The notes under the pieces were generated by a model that was not told the DNA's origin, made no database searches, and worked only from the letters and a program-made list of their open reading frames with translations. Below, piece by piece: positions 1 through 7,938 of a stretch of DNA of 64,000 nt (its first letter is position 1; each line of letters opens with the position of its first letter). This DNA comes from Pseudolabrys sp. Root1462 (lineage in GTDB: Bacteria > Pseudomonadota > Alphaproteobacteria > Rhizobiales > Xanthobacteraceae), in assembly GCF_001426945.1 (NCBI RefSeq), contig NZ_LMFS01000001.1, forward strand, positions 1,329,757-1,393,756, read 5' to 3'. Both the position numbers and the translations under genes were made by a program.

Positions 1-120
1 CTCCTGCGCCCTTGCCTTGATCCCCGGCCTCCGGTAGCAGTCGAGGACGGCTAACCGCCGGCCGGCGCACAGCCCGCCGGCGCCCTGGCGCAGCGGATTA
101 TGCCGCTACGCCAGCGAGTT

Positions 121-194
121 GCGGGTGTAGCTCAATGGTAGAGCAGCAGCCTTCCAAGCTGAATACGAGGGTTCGATTCCCTTCACCCGCTCCA
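121..194 (+). tRNA. tRNA-Gly (anticodon TCC)
   Basis: Cloverleaf readable by eye: acceptor GCGGGTG pairs with CACCCGC, D-arm GCTC/GAGC, anticodon loop CTTCCAA giving TCC (reads GGA), T-arm GAGGG-TTCGATT-CCCTT, and an encoded CCA at 192-194. It is 74 nt long. A short T-run follows at once. In E. coli the UCC glycine tRNA belongs to the thrU-tyrU-glyT-thrT-tufB operon, and here the tRNA-Trp-secE cluster lies 7.3 kb downstream, so this gene may be a displaced part of that ancestral cluster. Confidence 0.97.
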
Positions 195-265
195 ATTTTT
201 TCAATCGCCTAGTCCGCGTTAGGCCGCCGCGTTGATACTCACGGGGCTGTTGGGGTTGCCGGGCG

Positions 266-1159
266 TCAGTCGCGCGACACCGACAGTCCAGAGAGAAGCG
301 GAGCATACGCGGCGAGCTTGCGGGATACGAACTCGGTGAAGAGCTGCACGCGCTTCGTCTTGCGTGTCTCTCCCTGTGTGAGAAGCCAGGCCGTTCCGTA
401 CATGTGCAGCTCGGTGCCCGGCACCCTCACCAGCAGAGGGTCGGCATCGCCAATGAAACACGGCAATGTCGTGATCCCGAGCCCTTGCCGGACCGCCGCG
501 AGTTGCGCCTCGGCGTCCGTGGTCCTGAACGGAACTCCTCTGGTGCGTACCTCGCCCTCGCTGGCCCAATCCGGAATGCCATGAACGCTGATGACAATCC
601 ACCGGATGGGATCGGGCGCACCCGCACGCCATGCGGCCAGTCGATCGCGGGAGATGTAGACCGCGCCGAACACCTCCGGTCCCTTCAGGCCGTGAAGATT
701 GAGCGGCAGGGTTTTGCGGTCGTAGACGACGCGGATCGCGACGTCGGCCTCCCGGTTTGTCAGATTTGCCAGCTCGCCGGACGACAGGATTTCCATCTCG
801 ATGTCCGGATGCAGACGCGCGAAATCGGCGAAGTCCGGCATAAGCAGGTGCGTCGCGAAGGGCGGTGCCAGCGTCACGCGCAGAAGCCCACGTACGCTCT
901 GATCGCGACCGAAAACGCGCGTCTCGAGCTGGTTCGACGACGTTTCCATCTGGTTCGCGAGTTCGAGGACCTCCTCGCCCGCCGCCGTCAGGCGGTAGCC
1001 GGAAGGCAGCTTTTCGAACATCTGCGCACCGAGGTGTTCCTCGAGCTGAGCGATGCGTCGCAGCACGGTTGAGTGATTCACACCGAGGCGTTCGGCGGCG
1101 GCCCGTACGGAGCCTCCGCGCGCGACGGCCAGAAAATAACGAATGTCGTCCCAGTCCAT
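266..1159 (-). CDS. LysR-family transcriptional regulator
   Basis: A 297-residue protein from ATG at 1159; a GTG six codons upstream is possible but lies further from the usual LysR N-terminus. The first ~60 residues (starting MDWDDIRYFLAVARGGS) form the winged HTH, with helix residues RAAAERLGVNHSTVLRRI. The remainder fits the periplasmic-binding-like effector domain in length and pattern. It is transcribed divergently from the SDR oxidoreductase at 1370, which is the classic LysR arrangement, so that gene is its likely target. The effector cannot be read from sequence. A CGCAC/GTGCG repeat set in the shared intergenic region is a candidate binding site. Confidence 0.93.
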   Translation of the reverse strand: MDWDDIRYFLAVARGGSVRAAAERLGVNHSTVLRRIAQLEEHLGAQMFEKLPSGYRLTAAGEEVLELANQMETSSNQLETRVFGRDQSVRGLLRVTLAPPFATHLLMPDFADFARLHPDIEMEILSSGELANLTNREADVAIRVVYDRKTLPLNLHGLKGPEVFGAVYISRDRLAAWRAGAPDPIRWIVISVHGIPDWASEGEVRTRGVPFRTTDAEAQLAAVRQGLGITTLPCFIGDADPLLVRVPGTELHMYGTAWLLTQGETRKTKRVQLFTEFVSRKLAAYAPLLSGLSVSRD

Positions 1160-1266
1160 GATGGTGCGTGCCCGCACCGCTTGGTGCCGTTCAAAGCCCT
1201 TTCTAGCACGTCAGGACGAGATAGGGACCAAATTTCAGCGTGCCCAGCGCGTAGCCGGTTGAATTT

Positions 1267-1294
1267 CGCACCACCGATGTGCGTGGTTCCGCAC
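1267..1294. promoter_or_regulatory. Candidate LysR operator (CGCAC/GTGCG repeats)
   Basis: Three alternating half-sites CGCAC (1267-1271), GTGCG (1279-1283) and CGCAC (1290-1294), spaced 7 and 6 bp, form two overlapping inverted repeats in the divergent LysR/SDR intergenic region. This geometry is compatible with a multi-site LysR operator. Assignment is by position and symmetry only. Confidence 0.4.
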
Positions 1295-1369
1295 TCAAAG
1301 CCACACGCCTCAAGTCCCATCTTGCGGTCTCGGGGCCAGCCCGAACAATCAAGGACGGACAGAGAAATC

Positions 1370-2104
1370 ATGGGAAAGCTAGACGGTAAGGTTGCAGTCA
1401 TCACGGGTGGATCGAGCGGCATGGGGCTGGCGAGCGCCAAACGGTTCGTTGAGGAAGGCGCGTACGTTTTCATTACCGGTCGTCGACGGGAAGTGCTCGA
1501 TGAGGCGGTCAAGCTGATCGGCCGGAACGTGACGGCCGTGCGCGGCGACGCGTCCAATCTAGACGACCTCGACCGCCTGTTCGACACGGTCCGGCGTGAA
1601 AAGGGCAAGATCGACATCCTGTTCGCGAGCGCCGGCACCGGCGAAGCCGTGCCATTGGGCGAGATTACCGAGCAGCATTTCGACGCGACGTTCGGCCTGA
1701 ACACGCGCGGCACGCTATTCACGGTGCAAAAGGCGTTGCCGCTGTTCAACGATGGCGGATCGATCTTCATGACCGGGTCCGTTGCCTCGCTGAAAGGTTT
1801 TCCCGGTTACAGCGTGTATGCCGCGAGTAAGGCAGCGTTGCACGCATTCGCACGCGGGTGGCTCAACGAGCTGAAGGGCCGGAATATCCGGGTGAACGTG
1901 GTGCACCCGGGCCCGATCGCCACACCGATGCAGGACCAGGTTCTCACCCCGGAGGCGAAGCAGATGTTCGAATCCCTGATCCCGCGGGGAACGATGGGAC
2001 GTCCCGAGGAAATTGCGACGGCTGCGCTGTTCCTTGCTTCGGACGATTCCAGCTTCGTGAATGGGCTGGAGTTGTCTGTCGATGGCGGCTTCTCGGCGAT
2101 CTGA
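1370..2104 (+). CDS. SDR-family NAD(P)-dependent oxidoreductase
   Basis: Classical short-chain dehydrogenase/reductase of 244 residues. ATG 1370 was chosen because the conserved SDR N-terminus (MGKLDGKVAVITGG) begins there; the frame is open upstream but not protein-like. Visible motifs: cofactor loop TGGSSGMG (12-19), D60, ASAG in place of NNAG (86-89), Asn111, catalytic Ser137, and Tyr150-xxx-Lys154. The C-terminus has the usual PGPIATPM and NGLELSVDGGFSAI segments. Substrate is unknown; the family oxidises or reduces many alcohols and ketones. It is divergent from the LysR gene and probably controlled by it. Confidence 0.95.
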   Translation: MGKLDGKVAVITGGSSGMGLASAKRFVEEGAYVFITGRRREVLDEAVKLIGRNVTAVRGDASNLDDLDRLFDTVRREKGKIDILFASAGTGEAVPLGEITEQHFDATFGLNTRGTLFTVQKALPLFNDGGSIFMTGSVASLKGFPGYSVYAASKAALHAFARGWLNELKGRNIRVNVVHPGPIATPMQDQVLTPEAKQMFESLIPRGTMGRPEEIATAALFLASDDSSFVNGLELSVDGGFSAI

Positions 2105-2278
2105 ATCCGCGCCGGATGGCAGAATTGGCTGATCGGCCGGCTATCCAAGCAAAGGTCGCCGCACAGCAGAACGGATGACCCGGCGTCGTTGAAGGCCGGG
2201 GAATCAATGTCCGTAAACGTCGCAGAGCATTAAGAGCCACCCGTGCTCGTCGAATGCTCAAATGCATAGGAAATCCCA

Positions 2279-2911
2279 ATGTACGATAAATCGAAGCAAT
2301 CCGAGTTGATCCGGTTCGCACGAGTCGAAGCCGGCGCCACCGTCATCGACGTTTACCCGGGCGATGGCGACTGGACCCGTCTCTTCTCGGACGTCGTGGG
2401 ACCCGGAGGACGGGTCTATAGCTTCGTGCCGGCCGAGGTCGCCCATTTCAAGAACGATCCGGTCGGCCGCATGCGGACGCTTGCGAGGGAGCCAGGCCGC
2501 GAGAATGTCGAAGCCGTCTCGGCTGATCTCATGACCATGCCGGAGGTCACGCAGCCGGCCGATGTCGTGTGGTTGCACCTATTCTATCATGATCTCCACA
2601 CCGCGTTGATTCAGGGCAGGGGCGCAACGGCGGCCCGCTTCAATAGAGCTGTGTTCGAGCGGCTGAAGCCCGGCGGATCCTATGTCATCGTCGACCACGC
2701 CGCCGTCGCAGGGGCGGGTACGAGCGACGCCCAGTCGCTGCATCGGATCGATCCCGCGTCCGTTCGCGAGGAGGTGGAGGCGGTCGGCTTCATGCTGGAG
2801 GCGGAAAGCACCATGCTCGCGAACAAGGACGATCGGCACTCGATCAAGGTGTTCGATCCCTCGATCAAGGGTCAGACCGATCGCTTCGTCTATCGTTTCG
2901 TGAGGGTCTGA
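2279..2911 (+). CDS. Class I SAM-dependent methyltransferase-like protein
   Basis: 210 residues from ATG 2279. Residues ~17-35 read GATVIDVYPGDGDWTRLF, a motif I-like SAM loop with D/E-x-x-P-G-D-G spacing. A later LKPGGSYVIVDHAA segment (~125-140) matches the post-motif III strand of Rossmann methyltransferases. A His-Asp pair (FYHDLH) follows motif II. The target substrate cannot be inferred. It lies 174 nt downstream of the SDR gene on the same strand and may be cotranscribed. A good hairpin terminator sits 140 nt beyond its stop. Confidence 0.82.
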   Translation: MYDKSKQSELIRFARVEAGATVIDVYPGDGDWTRLFSDVVGPGGRVYSFVPAEVAHFKNDPVGRMRTLAREPGRENVEAVSADLMTMPEVTQPADVVWLHLFYHDLHTALIQGRGATAARFNRAVFERLKPGGSYVIVDHAAVAGAGTSDAQSLHRIDPASVREEVEAVGFMLEAESTMLANKDDRHSIKVFDPSIKGQTDRFVYRFVRV

Positions 2912-3048
2912 CAGGTCCCGGCACCGCTTCGGCGCTTCGATACGCCGGCATTGAACAAGATCGCCAATCCGAAGCCGGCGAGACGGCGGCGCCTCTGGCG
3001 CTGAAATACGCCGATCTCAAGCACGGTTTCGGAAGCGATCGAAATTCG

Positions 3049-3084
3049 AAGCCCGGCTGCGGGGGGAGACAGCCGGGCTTTCTT
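3049..3084 (+). terminator. Intrinsic terminator downstream of methyltransferase
   Basis: Perfect 11-bp stem AAGCCCGGCTG (3049-3059) and CAGCCGGGCTT (3070-3080) with a 10-nt loop, followed by TCTT. It probably ends the SDR/methyltransferase transcript. The 140-nt gap before it leaves room for a 3' UTR or small RNA. Confidence 0.75.
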
Positions 3085-3134
3085 GATCACGCACACGCGG
3101 GACCAACGCATAGACCGGAACGGGGTCGCCGGTA

Positions 3135-3371
3135 CTATGCTAGCGGCTGTCGCCGATCCGTTGTCGAGGAAGGTTCCAGTACCTGCGGTCCGCGCGCCTG
3201 ATCGCGCTGGCCTGTCTTGGCAGCCTCGATGATCCGCCTGGCGATAAGTTCGCGCGCCGTATCGGCGGTCGCCGGCTGGCTCAGCGAGCTGCACGCCTCA
3301 TCGAATGCCGCGCCTATGGCGTGGGTTGCGTTGTCGTCGAAGTAGAAATTGTCGGTCGAAGTGGATCTCAT
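3135..3371 (-). CDS. Small hypothetical protein
   Basis: 78 residues from ATG 3371, with a good Shine-Dalgarno (GGGAGG) 7-8 nt upstream on the minus strand. The sequence begins MRSTSTDNFYFDD, has a helical middle (FDEACSSL, ARELIARRIIEAAKTGQRD) and a polar tail. The ARELIARRIIEAAK segment resembles short helical proteins I recall from Bradyrhizobium-type genomes, but no function is known to me. It has no signal peptide or membrane segment, and is convergent with the methyltransferase region. Confidence 0.6.
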   Translation of the reverse strand: MRSTSTDNFYFDDNATHAIGAAFDEACSSLSQPATADTARELIARRIIEAAKTGQRDQARGPQVLEPSSTTDRRQPLA

Positions 3372-3673
3372 GGAAGCCTCCCGTATGACGGGCGGGGAGC
3401 ACTACACGTCTCTCAGTCACCGAAGCCCAAAGGTGTGCCGGCGATGGGTCAATCTGCAACGCCGGGAAAACGATAACTGTACTATAAAGACCACTTTTCA
3501 GATTATTACGGCGATGGACTGCGTGAAATCCGCGGCAACTTGCCACGCGTTCGTGATGGTACAATTGCCGCCGGGAACCGGCGGGCTTGTTTGAGCGTGC
3601 GCAAAGGCGCATCAATAAAGCGGCGCGGCATCGCGCCTAGTTGAATACCTCTGGACAAAGTGATGAGGCCATC
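3372..3673. other. Divergent intergenic region, no gene seen
   Basis: About 300 nt between the small minus-strand hypothetical and the Crp/Fnr gene. It is less GC-rich than its surroundings around 3470-3510 (a CTATAAAGACC stretch), which could carry promoters for either gene, but no clear -35/-10 pair was found. No credible ORF or RNA. Confidence 0.5.
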
Positions 3674-4420
3674 ATGGCGCGCTCTCGGAAATCCGGTCCG
3701 GTCAAGCGGCCAGGTTCTGTCAAACGACGCAGCAAATCGAAGTCGCCAGCCGACAAGGCGCTGTCGTTCAACCCGGCGATGTTTCTGGCAACGGCGGCGC
3801 CCGGCCGGGAAATTTCCGAATACTCGAAGAACGATATTATTTTCTCGCAGGGCGACGATGCAGACTCCGTCTTTTACATCAAGAAGGGGAAGGTCAAGGT
3901 CGCCGTCTTGTCGAAAGACGGAAAAGAAGCGGTGATCGCGTTGCTCGGGCCGGACGAGTTTACCGGAGAGGGCTGCCTGATCGGACAGACCAAGCGTTTG
4001 TCGACGGCAACGGCGTTGACGGAATGCGAGGCCATGCGGGTGACGAAGGCCGAGCTGCAGCGCGTTCTTCATGAGGAGCCGACGTTCGCCAAGATGTTCG
4101 TCGCGCATGTCCTGACGCGCAATGCTCGCGTCGAGGAGGACCTAGTCGATCAGCTCTTCAACTCGACGGAAAAGCGGCTGGCGCGCATGCTGCTGCTGCT
4201 GGCCAACTTCGGCAAGGAAGGCCGGCCCGAGCCGATTCTCGCCAAAATCAGCCAGGAGACTCTGGCGGAGATGATCGGCACGACGCGCTCCCGCGTCAGC
4301 CATTTCATGAATAAATTCAGGAAACTTGGCTTCATCAATTACAACGGGCACCTTGAAGTGAATAGCTCCCTTCTGGGAGTGCTTCTGGCCGACCAGCCGC
4401 GCACGGTTGGCCCGGGTTGA
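3674..4420 (+). CDS. Crp/Fnr-family transcriptional regulator
   Basis: 248 residues from ATG 3674 (GATGAGG just upstream); a TTG 33 nt earlier is the alternative start. A basic, Ser/Lys-rich N-terminus (~30 residues) precedes a cyclic-nucleotide-binding beta roll (FSQGDDADSVFYIKKGKVKV through FTGEGCLIG, ~55-115). A long dimer helix and a C-terminal winged HTH (SQETLAEMIGTTRSRVSHF, ~195-215) follow. No Fnr-type cysteine cluster is present, so an iron-sulfur oxygen sensor is unlikely. From memory it belongs to a multicopy Crp/Fnr group common in Rhizobiales. Its effector and regulon are unknown and no neighbour suggests one. Confidence 0.92.
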   Translation: MARSRKSGPVKRPGSVKRRSKSKSPADKALSFNPAMFLATAAPGREISEYSKNDIIFSQGDDADSVFYIKKGKVKVAVLSKDGKEAVIALLGPDEFTGEGCLIGQTKRLSTATALTECEAMRVTKAELQRVLHEEPTFAKMFVAHVLTRNARVEEDLVDQLFNSTEKRLARMLLLLANFGKEGRPEPILAKISQETLAEMIGTTRSRVSHFMNKFRKLGFINYNGHLEVNSSLLGVLLADQPRTVGPG

Positions 4421-4488
4421 GTCTCGGATCGTTCTTTGATGACATTACTTTTGACGCCGGCCCGCCAGCGAGAGACTGATTGCCGTAC

Positions 4489-5352
4489 ATGACGTCCTCC
4501 GCAGGAAACATCCGCCCCGTCCTCGATCACGTCGTCGTCAATGTTCGGTCCCAGCTCGACGACGCCGTGGCGCAATTCAACCGGCTCGGCTTTCAGCTTA
4601 CCGAACGTGGCCATCATTCGCTCGGTTCGAGCAACCATCTCGCGGTGTTTCGTGAAGGCTATCTCGAACTGCTCGGCTTCATGCCGGGCAACGAGGGCAA
4701 ACGACCCGACCTGATGGCGCATCCGGCCGGGCTGACGGGGCTCGCCTTCAAGGCTGAGGATCCGGCGCGGGTCTATGCGACGATGCAAGCCCGCGGCGTG
4801 CCGGTGAAGGAGCCGATGTCGTTCCAGCGGCCGGTGACGGCGCCCGACGGTTCGACAGCGCAGGCGCGATTCACCGTCATCGTCATGCCGCCGGAGGTGG
4901 TGGCCAACGGCCGCACATTCTTCTGTCACCATCACACGCCGGAGCTGGTGTGGCGGCGCGAGTGGCAGACGCACCGCAATGGCGCGGTCGGCGTCGCCGA
5001 ATTCGTCATCGCCTCGAACGAGCCGGCGCGCACCGCGGCGCTCTATGAAGCGATGTTCGGTCCCGGCCTGACCACACCGGTTTCCGGCGGCCTGTCGTTC
5101 AAGGCCGCAGCCATGACGGTTCTCATCTTGCGGCCGGACGCCGTCGCCGAGCGCTACTGCGGCGCTGCGCTGGTCAGTCCGGATGGGTCTGACCGCATGG
5201 TGGCGCTCGGTATTGCCGTCACATCGCTTGCGGCGCCGCGCGCGGTGCTGGACGGCGAGGGCATTCCCTATGCGTCGCTGCCCTCGGGCGGCATCGTCGT
5301 GCCGCATGCCGACGCCGGCAACGTTGCGCTCGCCTTCGTTGAGCGCGGGTGA
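4489..5352 (+). CDS. VOC (glyoxalase-like) family protein
   Basis: 287 residues from ATG 4489; a TTG at 4480 sits closer to the GAGAGA ribosome-binding site and is a real alternative. It begins with LDHVVVNV followed by a long beta-alpha-beta-beta-beta pattern and contains YLELLGF and a His pair (FFCHHHTPELVW) typical of vicinal-oxygen-chelate folds. A second, weaker repeat follows (GVAEFVIASNEPARTAALYEAMFG). Length and layout suit the Glyoxalase_3-type domain. Substrate is unknown; members include dioxygenases and lyases. It precedes the gamma-glutamyltransferase-family gene by 155 nt on the same strand. Confidence 0.85.
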   Translation: MTSSAGNIRPVLDHVVVNVRSQLDDAVAQFNRLGFQLTERGHHSLGSSNHLAVFREGYLELLGFMPGNEGKRPDLMAHPAGLTGLAFKAEDPARVYATMQARGVPVKEPMSFQRPVTAPDGSTAQARFTVIVMPPEVVANGRTFFCHHHTPELVWRREWQTHRNGAVGVAEFVIASNEPARTAALYEAMFGPGLTTPVSGGLSFKAAAMTVLILRPDAVAERYCGAALVSPDGSDRMVALGIAVTSLAAPRAVLDGEGIPYASLPSGGIVVPHADAGNVALAFVERG

Positions 5353-5507
5353 CGGGACAGGCTGCGGGCCGACGCGCGCCATCGACAGGGCACGGCGTAC
5401 GGGTCGGCCGTCGCATTGGAGCAATGACGCCGCCGCCATTGACCCCGGCTTCCGCCGCGGCCTATCGAGATACTCCCGCCGCTTCCGCTCGCTTCGAAAG
5501 GTTCGCC

Positions 5508-7310
5508 ATGGCCTTCATCAATCCGTCGCCCTTCACCACGCGGCCCGAGATCGAAGGCACCTTCGGCGTCGTCGCCTCGACGCACTGGATTGCGACCGCG
5601 GTCGGCATGTCGATCCTGGAGAAGGGCGGCAACGCCTTCGACGCCGGCTGCGCCACGGCCTTCACGCTGCAGGTGGTCGAGCCGCATCTCAACGGTCCGG
5701 GCGGCGACGTGCCGGTCATTTTGCACGATGCACGCCGCGACAAGACCGAAGTGATCTGCGGGCAGGGCCCGGCACCGGCGGGCCTGAGCATCGAACATTG
5801 CCGTTCCCTTGGCCTCGATCTCGTGCCCGGCACCGGCCTGCTGGCCGCCTGCGTGCCCGGCACCTTCGACACCTGGATGCGGCTGTTGCTCGACTACGGC
5901 ACCATGACCCTGGACGAGGTGCTGGCGCCGGCGATCTCTTACGCGCGTAACGGTCATCCGCTGGTCGAGCGGGCGAGCGCCACCATCGACACCGTCAAGG
6001 ATCTGTTCCGCGAGCACTGGCCGACCTCGGCCGCGGTCTACATGCCCCACGGCAATGTGCCGGCGCCTGGCACGATGTTCACCAACACCGTTTTCGCGGG
6101 CACCTATGAGCGCATCATCCGCGAGGCGAAAGCCGCGGGCGGCGGTCGCGAGCAGCAGATCGAAGCGGCCCGCAGGAGCTGGTCGCAAGGCTTCGTCGCC
6201 GAGGCGATCGACCGTTTCTGCCGCACGCAGGCGGTGATGGACGTCACCGGCGAACGCCATCACGGCGTCCTCAGCGGTCAGGACATGGCGACGTGGCAGT
6301 CCACCGTCGAGGAGCCGATCAGCTACGACTACGGCCGCTACCGGGTGCTCAAGGCCGGGCCGTGGACGCAAGGCCTGGTGGCGTTGCAGCAACTGGCGCT
6401 GCTCAAGGGCTTTGAACTGAGCAAGCTCAAGCCGACCGATCCCGAGTTCGTCCATCTGATCGTCGAAGCCTCGAAGCTGGCTTTCGCCGATCGCGAGGCG
6501 TTCTACGGCGATCCGAAATTCGTCGAGGTGCCGGTCGAGACCTTGCTGTCGGACGCTTATAATAAAGAGCGCCGCGCGCTGATCGGCGAGCGGGCGTCGA
6601 TGGAATTGCGGCCGGGCACCATCGAAGGCTTCGGCGGCAAGGTCGATGCCCGCGTCTCCAGCGCCGAGCGCGTTGCGGTCGGCGCCTCGGGCGCCGGCGA
6701 GCCGACGGTCGGCCGTCTCGGGCAGGTGCGCGGCGACACCGTGCATTTCGACATCGTCGACAAGGACGGCAACATGATCGCCGCGACGCCGTCGGGCGGC
6801 TGGCTGCAGAGTTCGCCGGTCATTCCCGAACTCGGTTTCTGTCTCGGCACCCGGGCGCAGATGTTCTGGCTCGACCCGAGCCATCCCGCGGCGCTTCTGC
6901 CGGGCAAGCGGCCGCGCTCGACCTTGTCGCCGTCCATGGCGCTGCGCGACGGCAAGCCCTACCTGGCCTGGGGCTCGCCCGGCGGCGACCAGCAGGACCA
7001 GTGGATTCCGCAGTTCTTCCTGCGCCACGCCGACTGCGGCATGAACCTGCAGGAGGCGATCGACGCCCCGGCCTGGCACAGCGAGCATTTCCCGCAATCG
7101 TTCTGGCCTCGGCAGTCGCGGCCCGGCGTGCTGGTGGTGGAGAACCGGCTGCCCAAGGCCACGATCGACGAGTTGCGCCGGCGCGGCCATATCGTCGAAG
7201 TCGGCGACGACTGGTCCGAGGGGCGCCTGGTCGCGGCCTCGCTGGATGGGGTCAGGCGCCGGGCGGCGGCCAATCCGCGCGGCATGCAGGGCTATGCCGC
7301 CGGCCGGTAA
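5508..7310 (+). CDS. Gamma-glutamyltransferase-family Ntn hydrolase
   Basis: 600 residues from ATG 5508, with CGAAAGG upstream; the frame is open further upstream but that part is not family-like. Family features: GVVASTHWIATAVGMSIL and GGNAFDAGCATAF near the N-terminus, NGPGGDVPV, and the autocleavage site GDTVHFDIVDKDGNM with the probable catalytic Thr near residue 411, followed by ATPSGG. Cleavage would give a large ~410-residue and a small ~190-residue subunit. No signal peptide is visible, so a cytoplasmic YwrD-like enzyme is more likely than the periplasmic glutathione GGT. Substrate is uncertain: glutathione conjugates, or a cephalosporin-acylase-like role. Confidence 0.92.
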   Translation: MAFINPSPFTTRPEIEGTFGVVASTHWIATAVGMSILEKGGNAFDAGCATAFTLQVVEPHLNGPGGDVPVILHDARRDKTEVICGQGPAPAGLSIEHCRSLGLDLVPGTGLLAACVPGTFDTWMRLLLDYGTMTLDEVLAPAISYARNGHPLVERASATIDTVKDLFREHWPTSAAVYMPHGNVPAPGTMFTNTVFAGTYERIIREAKAAGGGREQQIEAARRSWSQGFVAEAIDRFCRTQAVMDVTGERHHGVLSGQDMATWQSTVEEPISYDYGRYRVLKAGPWTQGLVALQQLALLKGFELSKLKPTDPEFVHLIVEASKLAFADREAFYGDPKFVEVPVETLLSDAYNKERRALIGERASMELRPGTIEGFGGKVDARVSSAERVAVGASGAGEPTVGRLGQVRGDTVHFDIVDKDGNMIAATPSGGWLQSSPVIPELGFCLGTRAQMFWLDPSHPAALLPGKRPRSTLSPSMALRDGKPYLAWGSPGGDQQDQWIPQFFLRHADCGMNLQEAIDAPAWHSEHFPQSFWPRQSRPGVLVVENRLPKATIDELRRRGHIVEVGDDWSEGRLVAASLDGVRRRAAANPRGMQGYAAGR

Positions 7311-7429
7311 GGCGGCGGGGGCGGCAGGTGCGGATTCGGCCGGCAGCCCCCGGTCTGTGCCTGAATCCGGCCCGAATCCTGTCCGTTTCTGCCCTTGCAA
7401 AGCCGCGCACGATCATGCATGAAGTCGCG

Positions 7430-7456
7430 GCGGCGGACCCTTCTATGGTCCGCCGC
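7430..7456. other. Perfect hairpin just upstream of tRNA-Trp
   Basis: GCGGCGGACC (7430-7439), a 7-nt loop, and GGTCCGCCGC (7447-7456) form a perfect 10-bp stem ending 12 nt before the mature tRNA-Trp. It has no T-run, so it is more likely a 5' leader structure than a terminator. Confidence 0.5.
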
Positions 7457-7468
7457 TTCCGCTTCCGG

Positions 7469-7544
7469 AGGGGTGTAGCTCAGCTGGTAGAGCACCGGTC
7501 TCCAAAACCGGGGGTCGCGGGTTCGAACCCTGCCGCCCCTGCCA
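7469..7544 (+). tRNA. tRNA-Trp (anticodon CCA)
   Basis: 76 nt with acceptor AGGGGTG/CGCCCCT, D-arm GCTC/GAGC, anticodon stem CCGGT/ACCGG, loop CTCCAAA giving CCA, T-loop GTTCGAACCC, discriminator G and an encoded CCA. Its position directly before secE-nusG is the conserved bacterial arrangement; the tufB gene that often precedes it is absent here. Confidence 0.98.
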
Positions 7545-7722
7545 AGGCGGCCCGGCTTCTTTCCCGGCTTTTCGAGCCGGATTGAGCCGGCCCCTTGCAG
7601 GTCCAAACGGAAACGGTTGTCGGGCGAGGGAATAGAGCGGCAATTTCGCTCCCGCATACTTAGATACTTCGGCGTCACTGGATGAAACAGGCCGCCACGA
7701 CTTGATGTTAGGATTGAACTGA

Positions 7723-7917
7723 ATGGCAACGTCTCCGTTCAAGTTTCTTCAGGAAGTGCGTGAGGAAACGCGCAAGGTCTCGTGGCCTTCGCGCAAGGAA
7801 ACAATGATCACGACCGCCATGGTGTTCGTCATGGTCGCCGTCGCGTCGATATTCTTCCTGGTTGCCGATCAAGTGATCCGGCTGGCCGTGACCTTCGTCC
7901 TTGGTCTCGGCGGCTGA
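7723..7917 (+). CDS. secE: Preprotein translocase subunit SecE
   Basis: 64-residue single-span SecE, the short form typical of alphaproteobacteria. The conserved amphipathic segment FLQEVREETRKVSWPSRKE (~8-26) precedes one membrane helix (~29-58). It clamps the two halves of SecY (gene at 43793) in the SecYEG channel of the inner membrane. It lies 178 nt after tRNA-Trp and 21 nt before nusG, and is probably cotranscribed with nusG. Confidence 0.97.
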   Translation: MATSPFKFLQEVREETRKVSWPSRKETMITTAMVFVMVAVASIFFLVADQVIRLAVTFVLGLGG

Positions 7918-7938
7918 TAGCTCAAGGCCATTGCAGCA

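Noticed and set aside
1-120. A second tRNA upstream of tRNA-Gly
   Set aside because: No cloverleaf, T-loop or CCA could be found in these bases.
5268-7400. A 710-codon minus-strand open frame opposite the gamma-glutamyltransferase gene
   Set aside because: Low-complexity Arg/Ala/His composition. The plus strand encodes a full family protein.
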